Assembly (NCBI GenBank): GCA_905147135.1
Contig: LR990054.1
Span: 14,793,001-14,857,000, forward strand
Direction of reading: 5' to 3'
Origin: Blastobasis lacticolella
Lineage: Eukaryota; Arthropoda; Insecta; Lepidoptera; Blastobasidae
Length of the DNA: 64,000 nucleotides
The translations under genes and the position numbers were made by a program. Below are positions 42,485-53,932 of the stretch, piece after piece. The notes beneath the pieces are model-generated. The model searched no databases, was not told the DNA's origin, and was given only the letters and a program-made list of their open reading frames with translations. The stretch's first letter is position 1. Each line of letters begins with the position of its first letter.

Positions 42485-42645
42485 TTACCAAAACTCGGTA
42501 CCCACCGCGAGTTCAAAGTTGCTTCGGCCAACTTCTCCCGTTCCCCGGGAAACTTTCAACTTCGCTTCGCGAGCACTCCCGCAAATCCCGCGGCCCCGGG
42601 ACTTCCCGCGGGACTTCACACGTATCCCAACCCACATAGTTGCTG
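42485..42645. other. GC-rich patch
   Basis: CCCGCGGG and CCCGGG motifs crowd here in otherwise AT-rich DNA. Frames exist on both strands but neither has a start or splice context that persuades. It may be a repeat remnant. Confidence 0.35.
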
Positions 42646-42649
42646 AGGA

Positions 42650-43010
42650 ATATCCACTTTGTAAGTAAAATAACAAATTCCGGCTCGGCTCTGGTTTGTG
42701 TATCGAAACTGGACTCGTCTCGTTAGGTTTATAGTGGTTCGGTATTGGTTTAAAGTTTATGTTAATATATAAAAAGAGCTGATGGGAGGTCTACTTGGAT
42801 TTGTATCACATTGTGGGTCAGTTTAGTCGTTCGAGCGTAAGATCATCGGTAGCAATTCCAGCTCAACGACTTCTTCTCATATTCCTTCACTGTTCATTCG
42901 CATAACTGTAGAATTCTCTTCCGCACGAATTGGGTGACACAATAGTCAATATATATAAATATTTTCTAAAACTCTTCACTTCTTTCACAATGTACTAAGA
43001 TATAAGTTGT
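42650..43010. other. Unassigned DNA
   Basis: Nothing recognisable. Confidence 0.3.
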
Positions 43011-43033
43011 ATACATTACATACATATGTATTA

Positions 43034-43131
43034 CATCGTGAGGATGACGCAGACCAGGCAAAGTGGAGAAGATGAAGTAGGAAAGTGAACCCTGCCAGGT
43101 GACGGTGACGACGACGACAACGACAACGACG
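43034..43131 (+). mobile_element. RTE LINE 3' end with perfect 21-bp TSD
   Basis: Only 98 bp of the RTE end were inserted ('aggatgacgcagaccaggca' to a GACGAC-rich tail). The flanks 43013-43033 and 43132-43152 are identical over 21 bp. Confidence 0.9.
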
Positions 43132-43154
43132 ACATTACATACATATGTATTATG

Positions 43155-43540
43155 TATACATCAAATGGAGCAAAATAATTAAAGGTAGAAAGTAGTGAAC
43201 AACAAATTAATTACAAAGCTATTAAACTGCGATCAACTGGATAGTTTATTGGATCAGCTGTAATGGCTGAGATAGGATAAAAAAGGAGACTTGGGTGATC
43301 GACGAGTAACAAAAACAAAGGAACCGGTGCTTACTGTACGTACAGTATATTTATGTATTTATTAAAATGAAAACTTTTGCGTAGAATTAAAAAGCTTTTG
43401 TTCATAGAAAACGATCCACGGAATCTCAATACGAAACAATGTTCCAAACCGGCCAAGCATCCGGCTTTATTTATGAAATTTTTGTACCTTTTGGATTGCA
43501 GTCGGTAGTTCCAAATTACCTAATAACCAATGCCAGCTCC
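43155..43540. other. Unassigned DNA
   Basis: Nothing recognisable. Confidence 0.3.
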
Positions 43541-43546
43541 TCCTTT

Positions 43547-43757
43547 TTTCCCTCCGGGTTGAGCTTCCTTGTGACGTATGGGTCTCTTACATCCGACTCA
43601 GCTATGAATCCAGGCTTGGCTTGTTGGGCCTCTGGGACCTCTTTCCCGATACCGGTATGATTAGGCGCCTATTTTCAATGTATCCCTGGGGCTAACGCAG
43701 CACGTGACCAATCAGCGCAGGCGAGCCTCTTCAATCTTATTCAGATCGGAGGCTATA
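43547..43757 (-). mobile_element. RTE LINE fragment, diverged
   Basis: On the minus strand 'aagattgaagaggctcgcct' and 'ggtcacgtgctgcgttagcc' match the KIEEARLRWFGHVLRK part of the RTE at 18019, then 'cggtatcgggaaagaggtcc'. No TSD and no tail. Confidence 0.65.
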
Positions 43758-43789
43758 AATAAATCAACCATTAGCTAATTCCTACTTTC

Positions 43790-44115
43790 CTACTTAATCT
43801 TTCCCTTTTTGAAGTATTTGGGCAGTGGTGTTTTCGAGTGTACCAGTAGCTTGTAGTTTCTTGTTCTCTCTCTCTCTCTCAGTCTCTCCTGTTATACTAT
43901 CTATAAATTTCGGTCTGTGAATGTTTGACATTGTTAATTTGAATTTAATGTTACTTTTAGTCTGTTTTCTATTGTTTTCTCTACTTTTTTCGTTGCTCCG
44001 CTTTGTAATTATGGTTGATTGCTCTCTGGTTGATTGGTAGAAAAAACTATATAGCTTTATGTTCGCCATTGTACTGTAATGTGCATGAAGTTTTAAATAA
44101 ATAAATAAATAATTC
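43790..44115 (+). mobile_element. Possible LINE 3' UTR with (AAAT)n tail
   Basis: A T-rich stretch with a (CT)n tract at 43863-43881 ends in 'gttttaaataaataaataaa'. The tail suggests a non-LTR end, but no body is recognised. Confidence 0.35.
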
Positions 44116-44119
44116 CATA

Positions 44120-44480
44120 ATAATGATTAATTAAGAAGGTACCTGTTGAAATATCACTGCCGACTATCAAACTGAAAATAAAATAATATCATCATGTTTC
44201 TGTTATCCCATAAAGCAGTTTACGAGCCAGGGTTGTCACAGGAGACTTGGCTGTAAAACAAGGTACTGGACAGCCCATGATTTATATTGCAAGGTGCAGC
44301 CCTAATAGAGACTAAGTCGTTTTTAATTAACGCGTGTATCTTGATTGATTACTTAATTCTGGTGCAAATTAATTCGTGTGTTCTTTTGTTTGTTGGTTAA
44401 GCTTTGATTACAGTTTTGTGAGTAAGTTTTTGTGTACAATTAATTTAGGTAATAATTTTAATAGTACTAATATTCTGTGG
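44120..44480. other. Unassigned DNA
   Basis: Nothing recognisable. Confidence 0.3.
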
Positions 44481-44500
44481 TAATACTGATGTAACATGTG

Positions 44501-44624
44501 AGTCTGATGCGAGAGCCAATGGCTTACGACGCGAGGATGCCCAAGAACGGGCGAAATGGAGGAAAATGAGTCGGAATATGGACCCTGGCAGAAGCCAACA
44601 CTGACCGCTCGGATTATGATTATG
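44501..44624 (+). mobile_element. RTE LINE 3' end with 19-bp TSD
   Basis: The frame SDARANGLRREDAQERAKW continues the RTE C-terminus and keeps the Trp codon lost at 18450. The flanks 44482-44500 and 44625-44643 (aatactgatgtracatgtg) differ at one base. Confidence 0.88.
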
Positions 44625-44814
44625 AATACTGATGTGACATGTGGATAAAAATGTGTGCTTTTTATAATTTTAAATGGAATTTTTAATTTTCAGCATATAC
44701 TTATCAGGTTTTAATTTATTTAAATAAGCATATTGACAGTTAACAATCGACTACCGGTGTATTTTATAGGTTTTGATATATTATGACGACATTTTATATG
44801 TACAAAGTTTTAAG

Positions 44815-45135
44815 AGAGGTAGGGCATAGCGGGGTATCCCGTTCGAATAGGAGCCGCCCGACTGGGGAAGTACCTCCACCTTACAAAACACCGCAGCTTA
44901 ACAATACTCTTTTAAATAGTATTGTGTTCCTGCCGGTAAGTAAGGTTTCCAGTGCTCCATGGGGTGGGGAATCGTGGCTTTGGCAGTGGAGGGGCATTTG
45001 CCTTTTTGCTGCCAGAGCAACGTGTTATAGAGGTGGGCGACGCATTGGCAATACTCTTAGTTTTGCTAATGTCTATAGGCAGTGGTGACCACTTTTCATC
45101 AGGTGGCCCGCTTGCCTGTTTGCCTACCGTATGAC
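44815..45135 (+). mobile_element. LA-type LINE 3' end, longest copy
   Basis: It runs from 'gaggtagggcatagcggggt' through 'gactggggaagtacctccac', 'cgtggctttggcagtggagg' and 'catcaggtggcccgcttgcc' to an A tail near 45137. The frame over it ends RGGRRIGNTLSFANVYRQW and stop, parallel to LC's RGGQRIGDS ending. LA and LC therefore look like ends of related polyproteins. Confidence 0.8.
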
Positions 45136-45139
45136 ATAA

Positions 45140-46640
45140 AAAAAAAGGCCATGACTTCTTCATTTAACAAACAGTGCTGCATGTGTTTTATCACGACAAG
45201 GAGCTAATATAAGAACTTGACAGTTTAATAAAAGTGTCAAATACCCAATTACATTGCATCCGTAATAAATCAAATTAAGACCCAGCAATTACTTAGACAT
45301 TGTAATTTGTGCGTTTGAAGAGCTTAGCTTGTTCCGGTTAAATCTTTACTCAAATATGCACCTCGCCCAGTTTTCTAGCGCTCAGGCGACAGAGTTATAA
45401 TAAGCCATTCATAATAATCCAATACGGTCAACTAACTAGACTCTCCAATCAGATAGCGCAAACGTTCAGATGTGATGTAATCGTTTTTTTTTTGTATTAA
45501 TTGAGTAGATTTTAAAGGGGTGCAAGCAAATAAGTCGGTCACCTCTGCGTACCCGCACCCATGGATAACATGGTAGCACATGATCATCCCCGTGTCCTTA
45601 ACCCACCAAAGATGATATCGGCACAACATGTCTATCTCTTAATGGTGGAAAACAATTTTGTCATCATGTTTCATGACCTGTCACAGGCCTGACGTCAAGC
45701 CTCCTTGAGAATGCTGTGGAGATCACAGTATTTAGAATACTTATCAGAAAACGCTGTTGCAACCATAGTTGAGAGATTGGTGCAATTCTACTCTGATAGA
45801 CACCACACGGGAACACCAGATGGGTCTCAAATACCATATTTACCCTTGGTCTCTAGTGACTAGGTATCTAATAGACATGTATGTTCCACCGTAGAATGCA
45901 TCTGCACTTCACATCAAGAGAGATGGCAGATGGTAAAATACCTGACTATTTTCTTTAAGGAAAACCTTGCTAGCTTTTGAGGAATGTGATGGTGAAGGCA
46001 TAGTAAAAGAAATGAAGTGATGTGGCAGTTGTTTGAGTTTTTACAACATATGGACACTGAACGCAGGCGGCACATGACGGAACGGTGTGGAAAATATTTT
46101 CGTTGGTCATTGAACTGGACATTAGTATCGCAAAGGGCCATAGCATCTCCTCAATTCGGTGGTCTCACGCTCAGTCTGATCAAAGATTCTAATCTGGCTG
46201 CGATCGTTCCACAGTCATTACTTTATGCTGTGCAAAACTGGCCTGCTAAATATGTATGCGGGGAAATTTATGGGTTAAACTCATTTTCACTACCCTTCGA
46301 ACGGACGTCAGGTATAGGCCTTGTAGTCTGAGATTTCATTTCTTTCTGATTGGCGTTTTCTATTGAGAAACCGTCGATTTATCGCCACATTTACGCTTGT
46401 ATTGGAAGTTGTTTATCCACTATATCGAAAGCTGTGGGTAACCCCTGCACATAAGCTCTTCGTTCGCCTCACGTCTGCATTAAAATAGCCACATTTTCTT
46501 TCAATCCAAATACAATTACGTTATTTGGCAGAAGAATTATAAAAGAGGCATTAACAGATAGACTTCTCTGTTTTCTTCTACCGTTTATTAGACTTTCGCT
46601 AATCATCTTCCTCTCGATTTACTGATCTGATATAGCAAGC
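45140..46640. other. Unassigned DNA, 1.5 kb
   Basis: The plus frame at 46017-46331 (104 codons) has no recognised domain or clear splice borders. Nothing else. Confidence 0.3.
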
Positions 46641-46644
46641 TACA

Positions 46645-46824
46645 GAATCAACCATGGTCCAATGTACTCGCAACATCTCTAACCGGCAGAAATGGAAGTA
46701 AATCGCTGAGAAAGCAATCCTCGGGAAAGTCTGCGACACAATGAACATCACTCTGTCTACCTCGTCTACGCAACCATGACCACTTTGACAAGAGTGTCCG
46801 ACTAAGAAGAAGAAGAAGAAGAGA
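46645..46824 (+). mobile_element. Possible retroelement with (GAA)n tail
   Basis: 'gagaaagcaatcctcgggaa' to 'tgacaagagtgtccgacta' followed by AGAAGAAGAAGAAGAAG resembles a short non-LTR insertion with a trinucleotide tail. Single copy in the window. Confidence 0.4.
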
Positions 46825-46829
46825 GAATG

Positions 46830-48525
46830 TTCCTCCAACCATCCGCCAAATATTCCCGGTCGTACCCACTGGGTAATAAAGAAAAATCCTATTCGTTCCT
46901 AGTAATAGGTACGTCAACATCCCTCTTTCCATTTATTCTTCCTTACCGGCCACCATACATACATGTATCATGCAAAATTAATATTGGATACCAATAAACC
47001 ATTTCCTTAAGGTATTGATGTCGACTGGGTCGTAAAATATTTTATTCAGGGTGGCCGTAATATGGTTTTTAATCGAAATTTGCATTTAGAGTGGTACTTT
47101 GGTACTTCCGCCTACAGTTCGGGGCTTCAATATCGTGCCCTTGAATTATTCGGTCGAAATGGCTTTAATGCATAAATATGGGTTTACCAACAAGAAATTC
47201 CGAGCAAAATCAAAGATAAATTCCGAGCAAAATCAAAGATTTGACGACTGCCCTGCGATTTCTAGGAACGATCTGTGAAGTTATTGCCGTAGTCCTAGAC
47301 CTATAAATGCGAAATTCGCGAGCCTCGTACGAGAAGTATGATATTATAATAGCATAGCACCATATATAACCAATAAAAGGGCCAGTTAACATTATTGAGT
47401 GTTCTCTTAATAAACAACTTACGAAACAACTCTTTAATGGCCATTGAATTAGGTTTAAACTTTACGAATGAGACTTTGCCCTAAAAAACAAATGCTCATT
47501 CGTTATTTAAACAAAAAAAATATATTGTACGGTTACCATATTCTGTGGTTACATTTCACATCACTTGACATCTTCTATTGACATATTATTATTATTCGAT
47601 ATTTTAACAGACATAGACTTAGATTTTATTTGGCAAAAACTACAAGTATATATGACAAGTTGTATAATGTATGTCAACTAAACTAGGGTACATTCAATTA
47701 AAATTTATGGTGAATATTGTAGTGTCAAGCCAAATTAGATCTCAGCTCAGCATATGCTGTAGATAGAGAAACTACAGCGCTGATATTCAACAGAATAATT
47801 TTCTGCCGCCATGATGTATCCTAAAAAGTTGATAATGTACCTATTTTGTTACGATATGATCATTTTTTTATGTTAAGCTGTTCATATTGTCAAATGCTGA
47901 TTACCTATTCATTGATCTGGCCAAACCATATCATGATGTGGGCAGCTGGAATTTTCATTTCATGATATGGTCATCTATATCATGAAGTGATAAATTCTAA
48001 GACCAGGCTACGACACTGACATAATATCCTCGAACCCTGATCTAGACAAAACAAACTACCAGAATAAGATCTAAGAATGTCGAGACGTAGATCCTGAAAT
48101 ATGTACCAAATCCCTTACTCACCTCCGCTATACTTTCACTTGTCTGTAATAAGTAGGTATGTATGCTTGTACGTAAATATCGCAAAAGGGCGAAGGACAG
48201 TAAAACGAATGTAATCCCATTTTTATGCTTGACCAAAGAGTGGTTGCCCCGCAAGTTTCCTTGTCTCGGGGCCGTGGAATCGGCATTTTTTGGCCGTAAA
48301 ATATTTTATGGGGTTGTCCCACTTTTTCGGGTGGACCCGTGGTTTATGAAGCATTGTTGGGGTCGAGAAAGGCTGTTCCCCGAACCTCGCCCTTTATTGC
48401 CTGATGAGTTCATGGAAACAGCTGTTTTTGGGTGAGACAAGTATCTCGCACGTCGCTAAGCTTGGAGTCCCTTACTACAGGATGTAATTATGTCTCAGCT
48501 AGGTTACTACTGAACATAGGCCGAG
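46830..48525. other. Unassigned DNA with a 23-bp tandem pair
   Basis: The only structure is an exact 23-bp direct duplication at 47195-47217 and 47218-47240 (begins aaattccgagcaaaat). No gene is recognised. Confidence 0.4.
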
Positions 48526-48534
48526 TGTACATTA

Positions 48535-48764
48535 GTTTCGGCCTTGTATTAGGCCCGCGGGCCGAAACGACTGATGCATTAAAATTATTATATTATTTAA
48601 TTGTTCCTCAGGCGTTTGCGTTCGCTGTAAAATTGTCCTTAAAAATGGCTTTAGGACAGTCGAGGAAAAAATCTTTTTTAACATTATTTTTAATTGCGCG
48701 CCCAAACGCCTGAGGAAAAATAACAATTTTAATTAATCAGGCGTTTCGGGCCACAGGCCAAAAC
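48535..48764. mobile_element. Foldback MITE, 230 bp
   Basis: Imperfect inverted arms of roughly 65-80 bp run from 'gtttcggcc' (48535) and 'ggccaaaac' (to 48764) to exact inner blocks cctcaggcgttt (48606-48617) and aaacgcctgagg (48704-48715). Shared arm blocks include 'gccgaaacg', 'ctgat' and 'attaaaatt'. Non-coding; superfamily unknown. Confidence 0.75.
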
Positions 48765-49004
48765 CAGACCGGAAGAAATACCAAAGATAGGACCTAGCCA
48801 TCATTGTATAGTTGTAACTTTGTTGTGAAAAATTGACATACATTTGTGTGAAATTCAGATCAGTACTTCAATAAAGGCTTAGGCCTAAAGTAGTAGTACA
48901 GAATTTAGAACTTTCAATCATATTTTTAATCCTCCTTTAATATATGAAAAAATTGGTAATTAATTGCATAATTGGCTTTTTATCCCTACAGTAGATGTAG
49001 AGTC

Positions 49005-49125
49005 CCAGTCTTTTTATGTAAAGATACAGCCTGCGTAATGGTAAACAGTCACCGCAGCCTATGGACGTTTGCAATACCAGGGGCATCATCTTAGCGCTGG
49101 TACAAAAAACCTCTCACCACGGTTC
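49005..49125 (-). mobile_element. Degenerate LA/LC-type 3' end
   Basis: 'cagtcaccgcagcctatgga' and 'gcaataccaggggcatcatc' are worn minus-strand landmarks of the shared LINE end. Confidence 0.4.
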
Positions 49126-49199
49126 TGGCCCAGTGTGGATTGTCGATCTAAAAGCATCTGTTTTGACTTCACCAAATTCATCTTCCCTTCCAAATTCTT

Positions 49200-51025
49200 C
49201 TAACTTAAGCGGCGTTTAACTTACCTGAAACAACAAATTTACAAATTAACTTCAGAGCATATAACCTTAATAAATTATGTACTATGTATATGTTTGATAC
49301 TTTCAAAAGTATTCAATGAACTGGAATGTGTGATTAAAAATTCCACTAGCTGGGCCCTGAACATATTGGAGCTACGAAAAATAAATACTTTTAACACACA
49401 AATTATATTTCTACAAATAGATTTTGTTTCAAGCTTAGCCATAACAAATTTTTTAATGGGATTTATGGTAAGATTTAAAACTGTAATTGAAAACGAAAAA
49501 TGCTTCTTCAAATCAAATGAAAGCGTAAACTAAAAAGAAAGCAATACAGCGCGAAAACTGAAAATATCGGTAAAAGTAACATCCCAATGAAGAAACGCGA
49601 TCGTCAATATCGGTCTAAAAATATCCCAGCAATGCAGCGGAGTGTGCGCAGAGTTGACGTGATTTCATGGTAGTGGCCACGCGACATGCGCCAGCGAAAT
49701 TTATCCTACCCACTCACACACTGGCACACAACACGCCCACTCTTTCACACGGCGTACGATGGTAAATCTCTTTGTTTTTAATCTTTTTAATAGTTGGTTG
49801 TCTTTACTCTTTTTTTTTTCTTTTTCTGGCCAGCGATTATGTGGCCAGTGATAAAGTGCTGGCCTACTTGTGAATAATTTATCACGTATTACGGATTACT
49901 GGTGGCTGAATAAATAAAACCATGTTTGCTTTATTTATTGGCCAATTAATATCGCTAAATGCGTCTCCGGAAAGACTGCGGGTCAGGATAATAAATTTTA
50001 AATACACATTACTTAATAATTAATCGCAAATTCCAGGAATGGCACTTTTACTGTATTTATTTTATGGTCACATCATCGGTTTATTGCGACAAAACTATTA
50101 TTAGCGAAGGCGAGAAAATAGTTGTTAACTTTAATGTCTTAATGTTGTCGTTGTTGTGTTGACAATTTATTGATAATGTATTAATTACCGGTATTGGATG
50201 TTCGATGTCGTCTTAAAAGTAAATACTGAATTCTTTCAAACAATTACGTCACTGTACAGTGTTCATTTGATGGAAAATATTTAGGTGTTTATTTTTATGG
50301 TTATTTGTTGCTATTTGGACCTCAAGTCCTCTTAAGGCGATTAGGTAATGACATGGTTTTTGTTGTTTTAGTCATTCGTTTACTGTAATTTCTGATTTTA
50401 ATTCACGTAACGTGAAACTGTGAGTGATTGAAGAAAGAACCTAGAGCTTTCGGGCTACTTAAGGCATATGCACTAAACTTACACTATCAGAACCATACCA
50501 CGTTACTTGAATTTTTTGAAAGCTGTATAAAAAATTTGACTTTCAACCGTGTGCAACGTGCTTAAACTTAAAAAAAAAAGTAAAAAAGGTTGTAAATTTT
50601 TTACAGTATGCCAACTCTTGAATCGATTACGTTTATAGTGTAAGTTATAAAGTGATAAATATGCATTTGCATACTTTTCGCACTCGTACCAATCCCCGTT
50701 AATCGTAATTTTTACCCGAATTTCCAAAGTTCGCAACTTTGACAAATTTTACATGTACTGACATTAAAGAAAGTGTCCCTGCCGCATCAGAAAACCTATC
50801 CTACCCTCTACACCAACCATTACATCATCAGCTACACAATTTTTTCCACAGCCCAAGTCGTCAACGCAATCTCGGCGAACGATCAATTCGCGCCGTCACA
50901 ACTACGCCGATACGATCACAGGACGCAACCGCAGAGAGAGTTCGATGTACATGGTGCGTTTTTATGTTTAGGTATCAGTAGAAAATTTGTGTTGTTCAAG
51001 AAAGGGGTGGATAGGTTTTTACGGG
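49200..51025. other. Unassigned AT-rich DNA, 1.8 kb
   Basis: Frames on both strands near 49275-49533 and 50739-51066 have no recognised domain. No repeat identified. Confidence 0.3.
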
Positions 51026-51384
51026 TTCCACAGTACGGGACAGCTTACCATCAGAAGGGCCGTTAGCTTGTTTGCCACCTTAGTAGTATAAAAAAACAGT
51101 CGAAAAACAGGCAAGCCACCTGTAGGCTAATAACATACCTATTGGCTACAATTATTTGATTTCAATGATTGAAATTGTTACATTAGCGATTACGTTTGAT
51201 CGATTTAATAGTTGCAATTTATTGCAATGGAACTTTGTCAGCAACTGAAACCATGAAATCGGTAATACGGAATCGCAAAAGCAACCATTTAAATAATTGA
51301 AATCAGCCAATTATTGGCAACACCGTTACGTATTTGGTCTACTGATGTAAAGTGGTCACCGCTGGCTGTGGATATTAAAAAAAT

Positions 51385-51655
51385 CTTAACAGGTGGTAGG
51401 ACTCTATCAAGCCTGATGCATCGCCTAGGTGAATTCCACCGCCTTATCTATTTCTGCCACCAAGCAATAACGTTTGCATTGTTGGTTGCAAGGATAAGGT
51501 AGCTAGCGCAATTATAGGCATGAGGCATTTCATCTTAGTACTTACAGTGACAACGAGCGGTTCTGCATTTTTGTTGCCTGCAATCTAAATGTATAATCAT
51601 ATATGTTATGGGCGACAGTTACCGCTTACCATCAGATGGTTTGTCAATAAAAAAA
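51385..51655 (+). mobile_element. LB-type retroelement
   Basis: 'accgccttatctatttctgc', 'gaggcatttcatcttagtac' and 'ttatgggcgacagttaccgc' then 'ttaccatcagatggtttgtc' are LB landmarks ending in A-rich sequence. It shares its last 40 bp with LA and LC in type. Confidence 0.6.
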
Positions 51656-51747
51656 CCACCAATGCGTTACCAACAGCTGACAACAAATAACCAAACGAAC
51701 TAGGAACCTCCACTGCTAAAGCCAATGAAGAATTTACCGGCAGATAA

Positions 51748-51850
51748 ATAAATATGTTTGGACAAATTCACATCCATGTAGCCCTAAAGTGAGCAAAGTG
51801 TTATGGATGTTAGATAACTGATAAAAATATATACTTTTTTTTAATACATA
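51748..51850 (-). mobile_element. S2 SINE, 3' part
   Basis: 'atgtttggacaaattcacat' and 'tgttagataactgataaaaa' are the reversed S2 3' body; the head is missing. Confidence 0.6.
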
Positions 51851-51900
51851 CGCTCTGCTGCGCTCTTTGTCGATGGTATCATTATACGCGAAATTTATCT

Positions 51901-52242
51901 TTTTTTTTATGTCATACGATAGGCAAACAGGCAAGCAGGCCACCTGATGGAAAGTGGTCACCACTGCCTATAGACATTAGCAACACCAAGACTATCGCCA
52001 ATGCGTTGCCCACCTCTATAACACGTTACACTGGCAGCAAAAAGGCAAATATCCCTCTACTGCCAAAGCCACGGTTCCCCAAATTCCCACCCCATGGAGC
52101 TCTGGAAACCTTACTCACCGGCAGAAACACAAAACTATTTAAAAGAGTATTGTTTAGCTGCGGTATTCAGTAAGGTGGAGGTACTTCCCCAGTCGTGCGG
52201 CTCCAATTCAAACGGGATACCCCGCTATGCCCTATCTCTCTT
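51901..52242 (-). mobile_element. LA-type LINE 3' end with possible TSD
   Basis: The T run at 51901 is the A tail. The full LA order follows in reverse up to 'ccccgctatgccctatctct'. Flanks aaatttatct (51891-51900) and aaatctatct (52243-52252) differ at one base, a likely 10-bp TSD. Confidence 0.75.
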
Positions 52243-52249
52243 AAATCTA

Positions 52250-52830
52250 TCTAATTAGGTATTTTATAATATAAAATTTCTTTATTCCTTTATCGAGCGT
52301 CAAACAAGGTTACCTAAGCCTTACTTTATGACGCATTGCTAAAAATTTACTTATTGCTTGTAGGTAACTTTACTCGTTAATGTCATTATTGTAATTGTTT
52401 TAATCAATATCAATAAATTCTATAAATAAGCAAATGGCTTGTAATTTTTTTCAACCACGAACCACCCTGTACACCAACACCCGCACCGTCCTATACAAAT
52501 GTTGCACCGTGACCTTTCAAATAACACATCTGATTGACGCGTCGAACCACGATGCCAATTTCACCTCACCGCTAACGTAATCTGTGCTTTCTATCGTCTC
52601 TGGTCTATTATCTTGTCCATACAAGTGTCTGAAATGTTAAGAACATCCATATGTTATTGGCTAATTAGGCGTTATGGTATTAAGGAAGTTATTATGACAC
52701 TGATTGTGCTTGTGGATGAGTAAAGAGCTTGTGTTGTCAACGTATAAGCTTGGGGTGAGTTATTATAAGTCTTTACAAGGTTTGACTGACTGTATGGTAT
52801 TGAGTGCTATAATAACATCACTCTGAATAA
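52250..52830. other. Unassigned DNA
   Basis: Nothing recognisable; an S1-tail-like scrap follows at 52836-52865. Confidence 0.3.
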
Positions 52831-53013
52831 CATCATCATCATCTTAGCGTTATATCCCGGTTATAACCCCAAACAAAGCGTAGCGTGTAGTAAGTGTGCA
52901 AGATTACTTGTATACTACTTAAATACTTTTAAACCCATACTCATACTTACAACCACTGTCAATACACAAAAATCATATCCAATTAGTTTATTTTATTTAC
53001 TTCATACATTTTA

Positions 53014-53932
53014 TCTTTATATATATAATTCTTCTGTGAGTGTGTATGTCACTGAACTTCTCTCAAACGACTGGACCGATTTTGATGAAATTTTTTGTGT
53101 GTGTTCAAGGGGATCTGGGAATGGTTTAGATTCACAATTTTGATTAGATTCAATTAGATTCAAAATGGTATTTAGACTTAAATGGTAAATAGACTTTTGG
53201 ATTCGGATAAAATGTTATTGCGCGGATCATTAACTTTGGTGTAGGGTAGGTGTAGGGTAGGTGTAGGGTAGGTGTAGGGTAGGTGTAGGGTAGGTGTAAG
53301 GTAGGTGTAGGGTAGGTGTAGGGTAGTTGTAGGGTAGGTGTAAGGTAGGTGTAGGGTAGGTGTAGGGTAGGTGTAAGGTAGGTGTAGGGTAGGTGTAGGG
53401 TAGGTGTAGGGTAGTTGTAGGGTAGGTGTAGGGTAGGTGTAGGGTAGGTGTAGGGTAGGTGTAGGGTAGGTGTAGGGTAGGTGTAGGGTAGGTGTAGGGT
53501 AGGTGTAGGGTAGGTGTAGGGTAGGTGTAGGGTAGGTGTAGGGTAGGTGTAGGGTAGGTGTAGGGTAGGTGTAGGGTAGGTGTAGGGTAGGTGTAGGGTA
53601 GGTGTAGGGTAGGTGTAGGGTAGGTGTAGGGTAGGTGTAGGGTAGGTGTAGGGTAGGTGTAGGGTAGGTGTAGGGTAGGTGTAGGGTAGGTGTAGGGTAG
53701 GTGTAGGGTAGGTGTAGGGTAGGTGTAGGGTAGGTGTAGGGTAGGTGTAGGGTAGGTGTAGGGTAGGTGGGGAGGTGTAGGGTAGGTGTAGGGTAGGTGT
53801 AGGGTAGGTGTAGGGTAGGTGTAGGGTAGGTGTAGGGTAGGTGTAGGGTAGGTGTAGGGTAGGTGTAGGGTAGGTGTAGGGTAGGTGTAGGGTTAGAACG
53901 CTACGCGAACGAAGTCGCGCCGGGTCCACTAG
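53014..53932 (+). mobile_element. Chimeric Helitron with minisatellite, 919 bp
   Basis: It begins TCTTTATATATATAATTC after A (53013) and ends 'gtcgcgccgggtccactag' before T (53933). The first 129 bp are 128/129 identical to Helitron H3 at 34681. The 3' end, with 'acgctacgcgaacgaagtcg' and a cgcg...cgcg hairpin 13 bases before the end, is H2. Between them lies a long 11-bp tandem array. There is no Rep/helicase, so it depends on an autonomous partner. Confidence 0.82.
53238..53893 (+). repeat. 11-bp minisatellite, about 59 units
   Basis: The unit ggtgtagggta is repeated head to tail for 656 bp. Units near the left edge vary (ggtgtaaggta, gttgtagggta); the centre is almost pure. One unit near 53768 is altered (ggtggggaggtgtaggg). 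The 259-codon minus-strand frame over it is a by-product (period of 11 residues). Confidence 0.97.

Noticed and set aside
42485..42676. GC-rich frames as a promoter or first exon
   Set aside because: Both strands are open simply because of GC content. No start context, donor or acceptor stands out.
44783..45088. 101-residue plus-strand frame as a host gene
   Set aside because: It is the coding/3' end of the LA LINE, found also at 24100, 12068 and 51901.
46017..46331. 104-residue plus-strand frame
   Set aside because: No domain recognised and no clear exon borders.
49275..49533. Hydrophobic plus-strand frame resembling a chemoreceptor end
   Set aside because: The resemblance rests only on hydrophobicity. 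No family motif or intron signal is present.
53238..53893. CRISPR array
   Set aside because: The repeats are directly adjacent with no unique spacers, and the DNA is eukaryotic.
53150..53929. 259-residue minus-strand frame with an 11-residue period
   Set aside because: It is the translation of the 11-bp minisatellite. Three 11-bp units give 11 codons, so any frame without a stop stays open. No promoter, splice site or family supports a protein.
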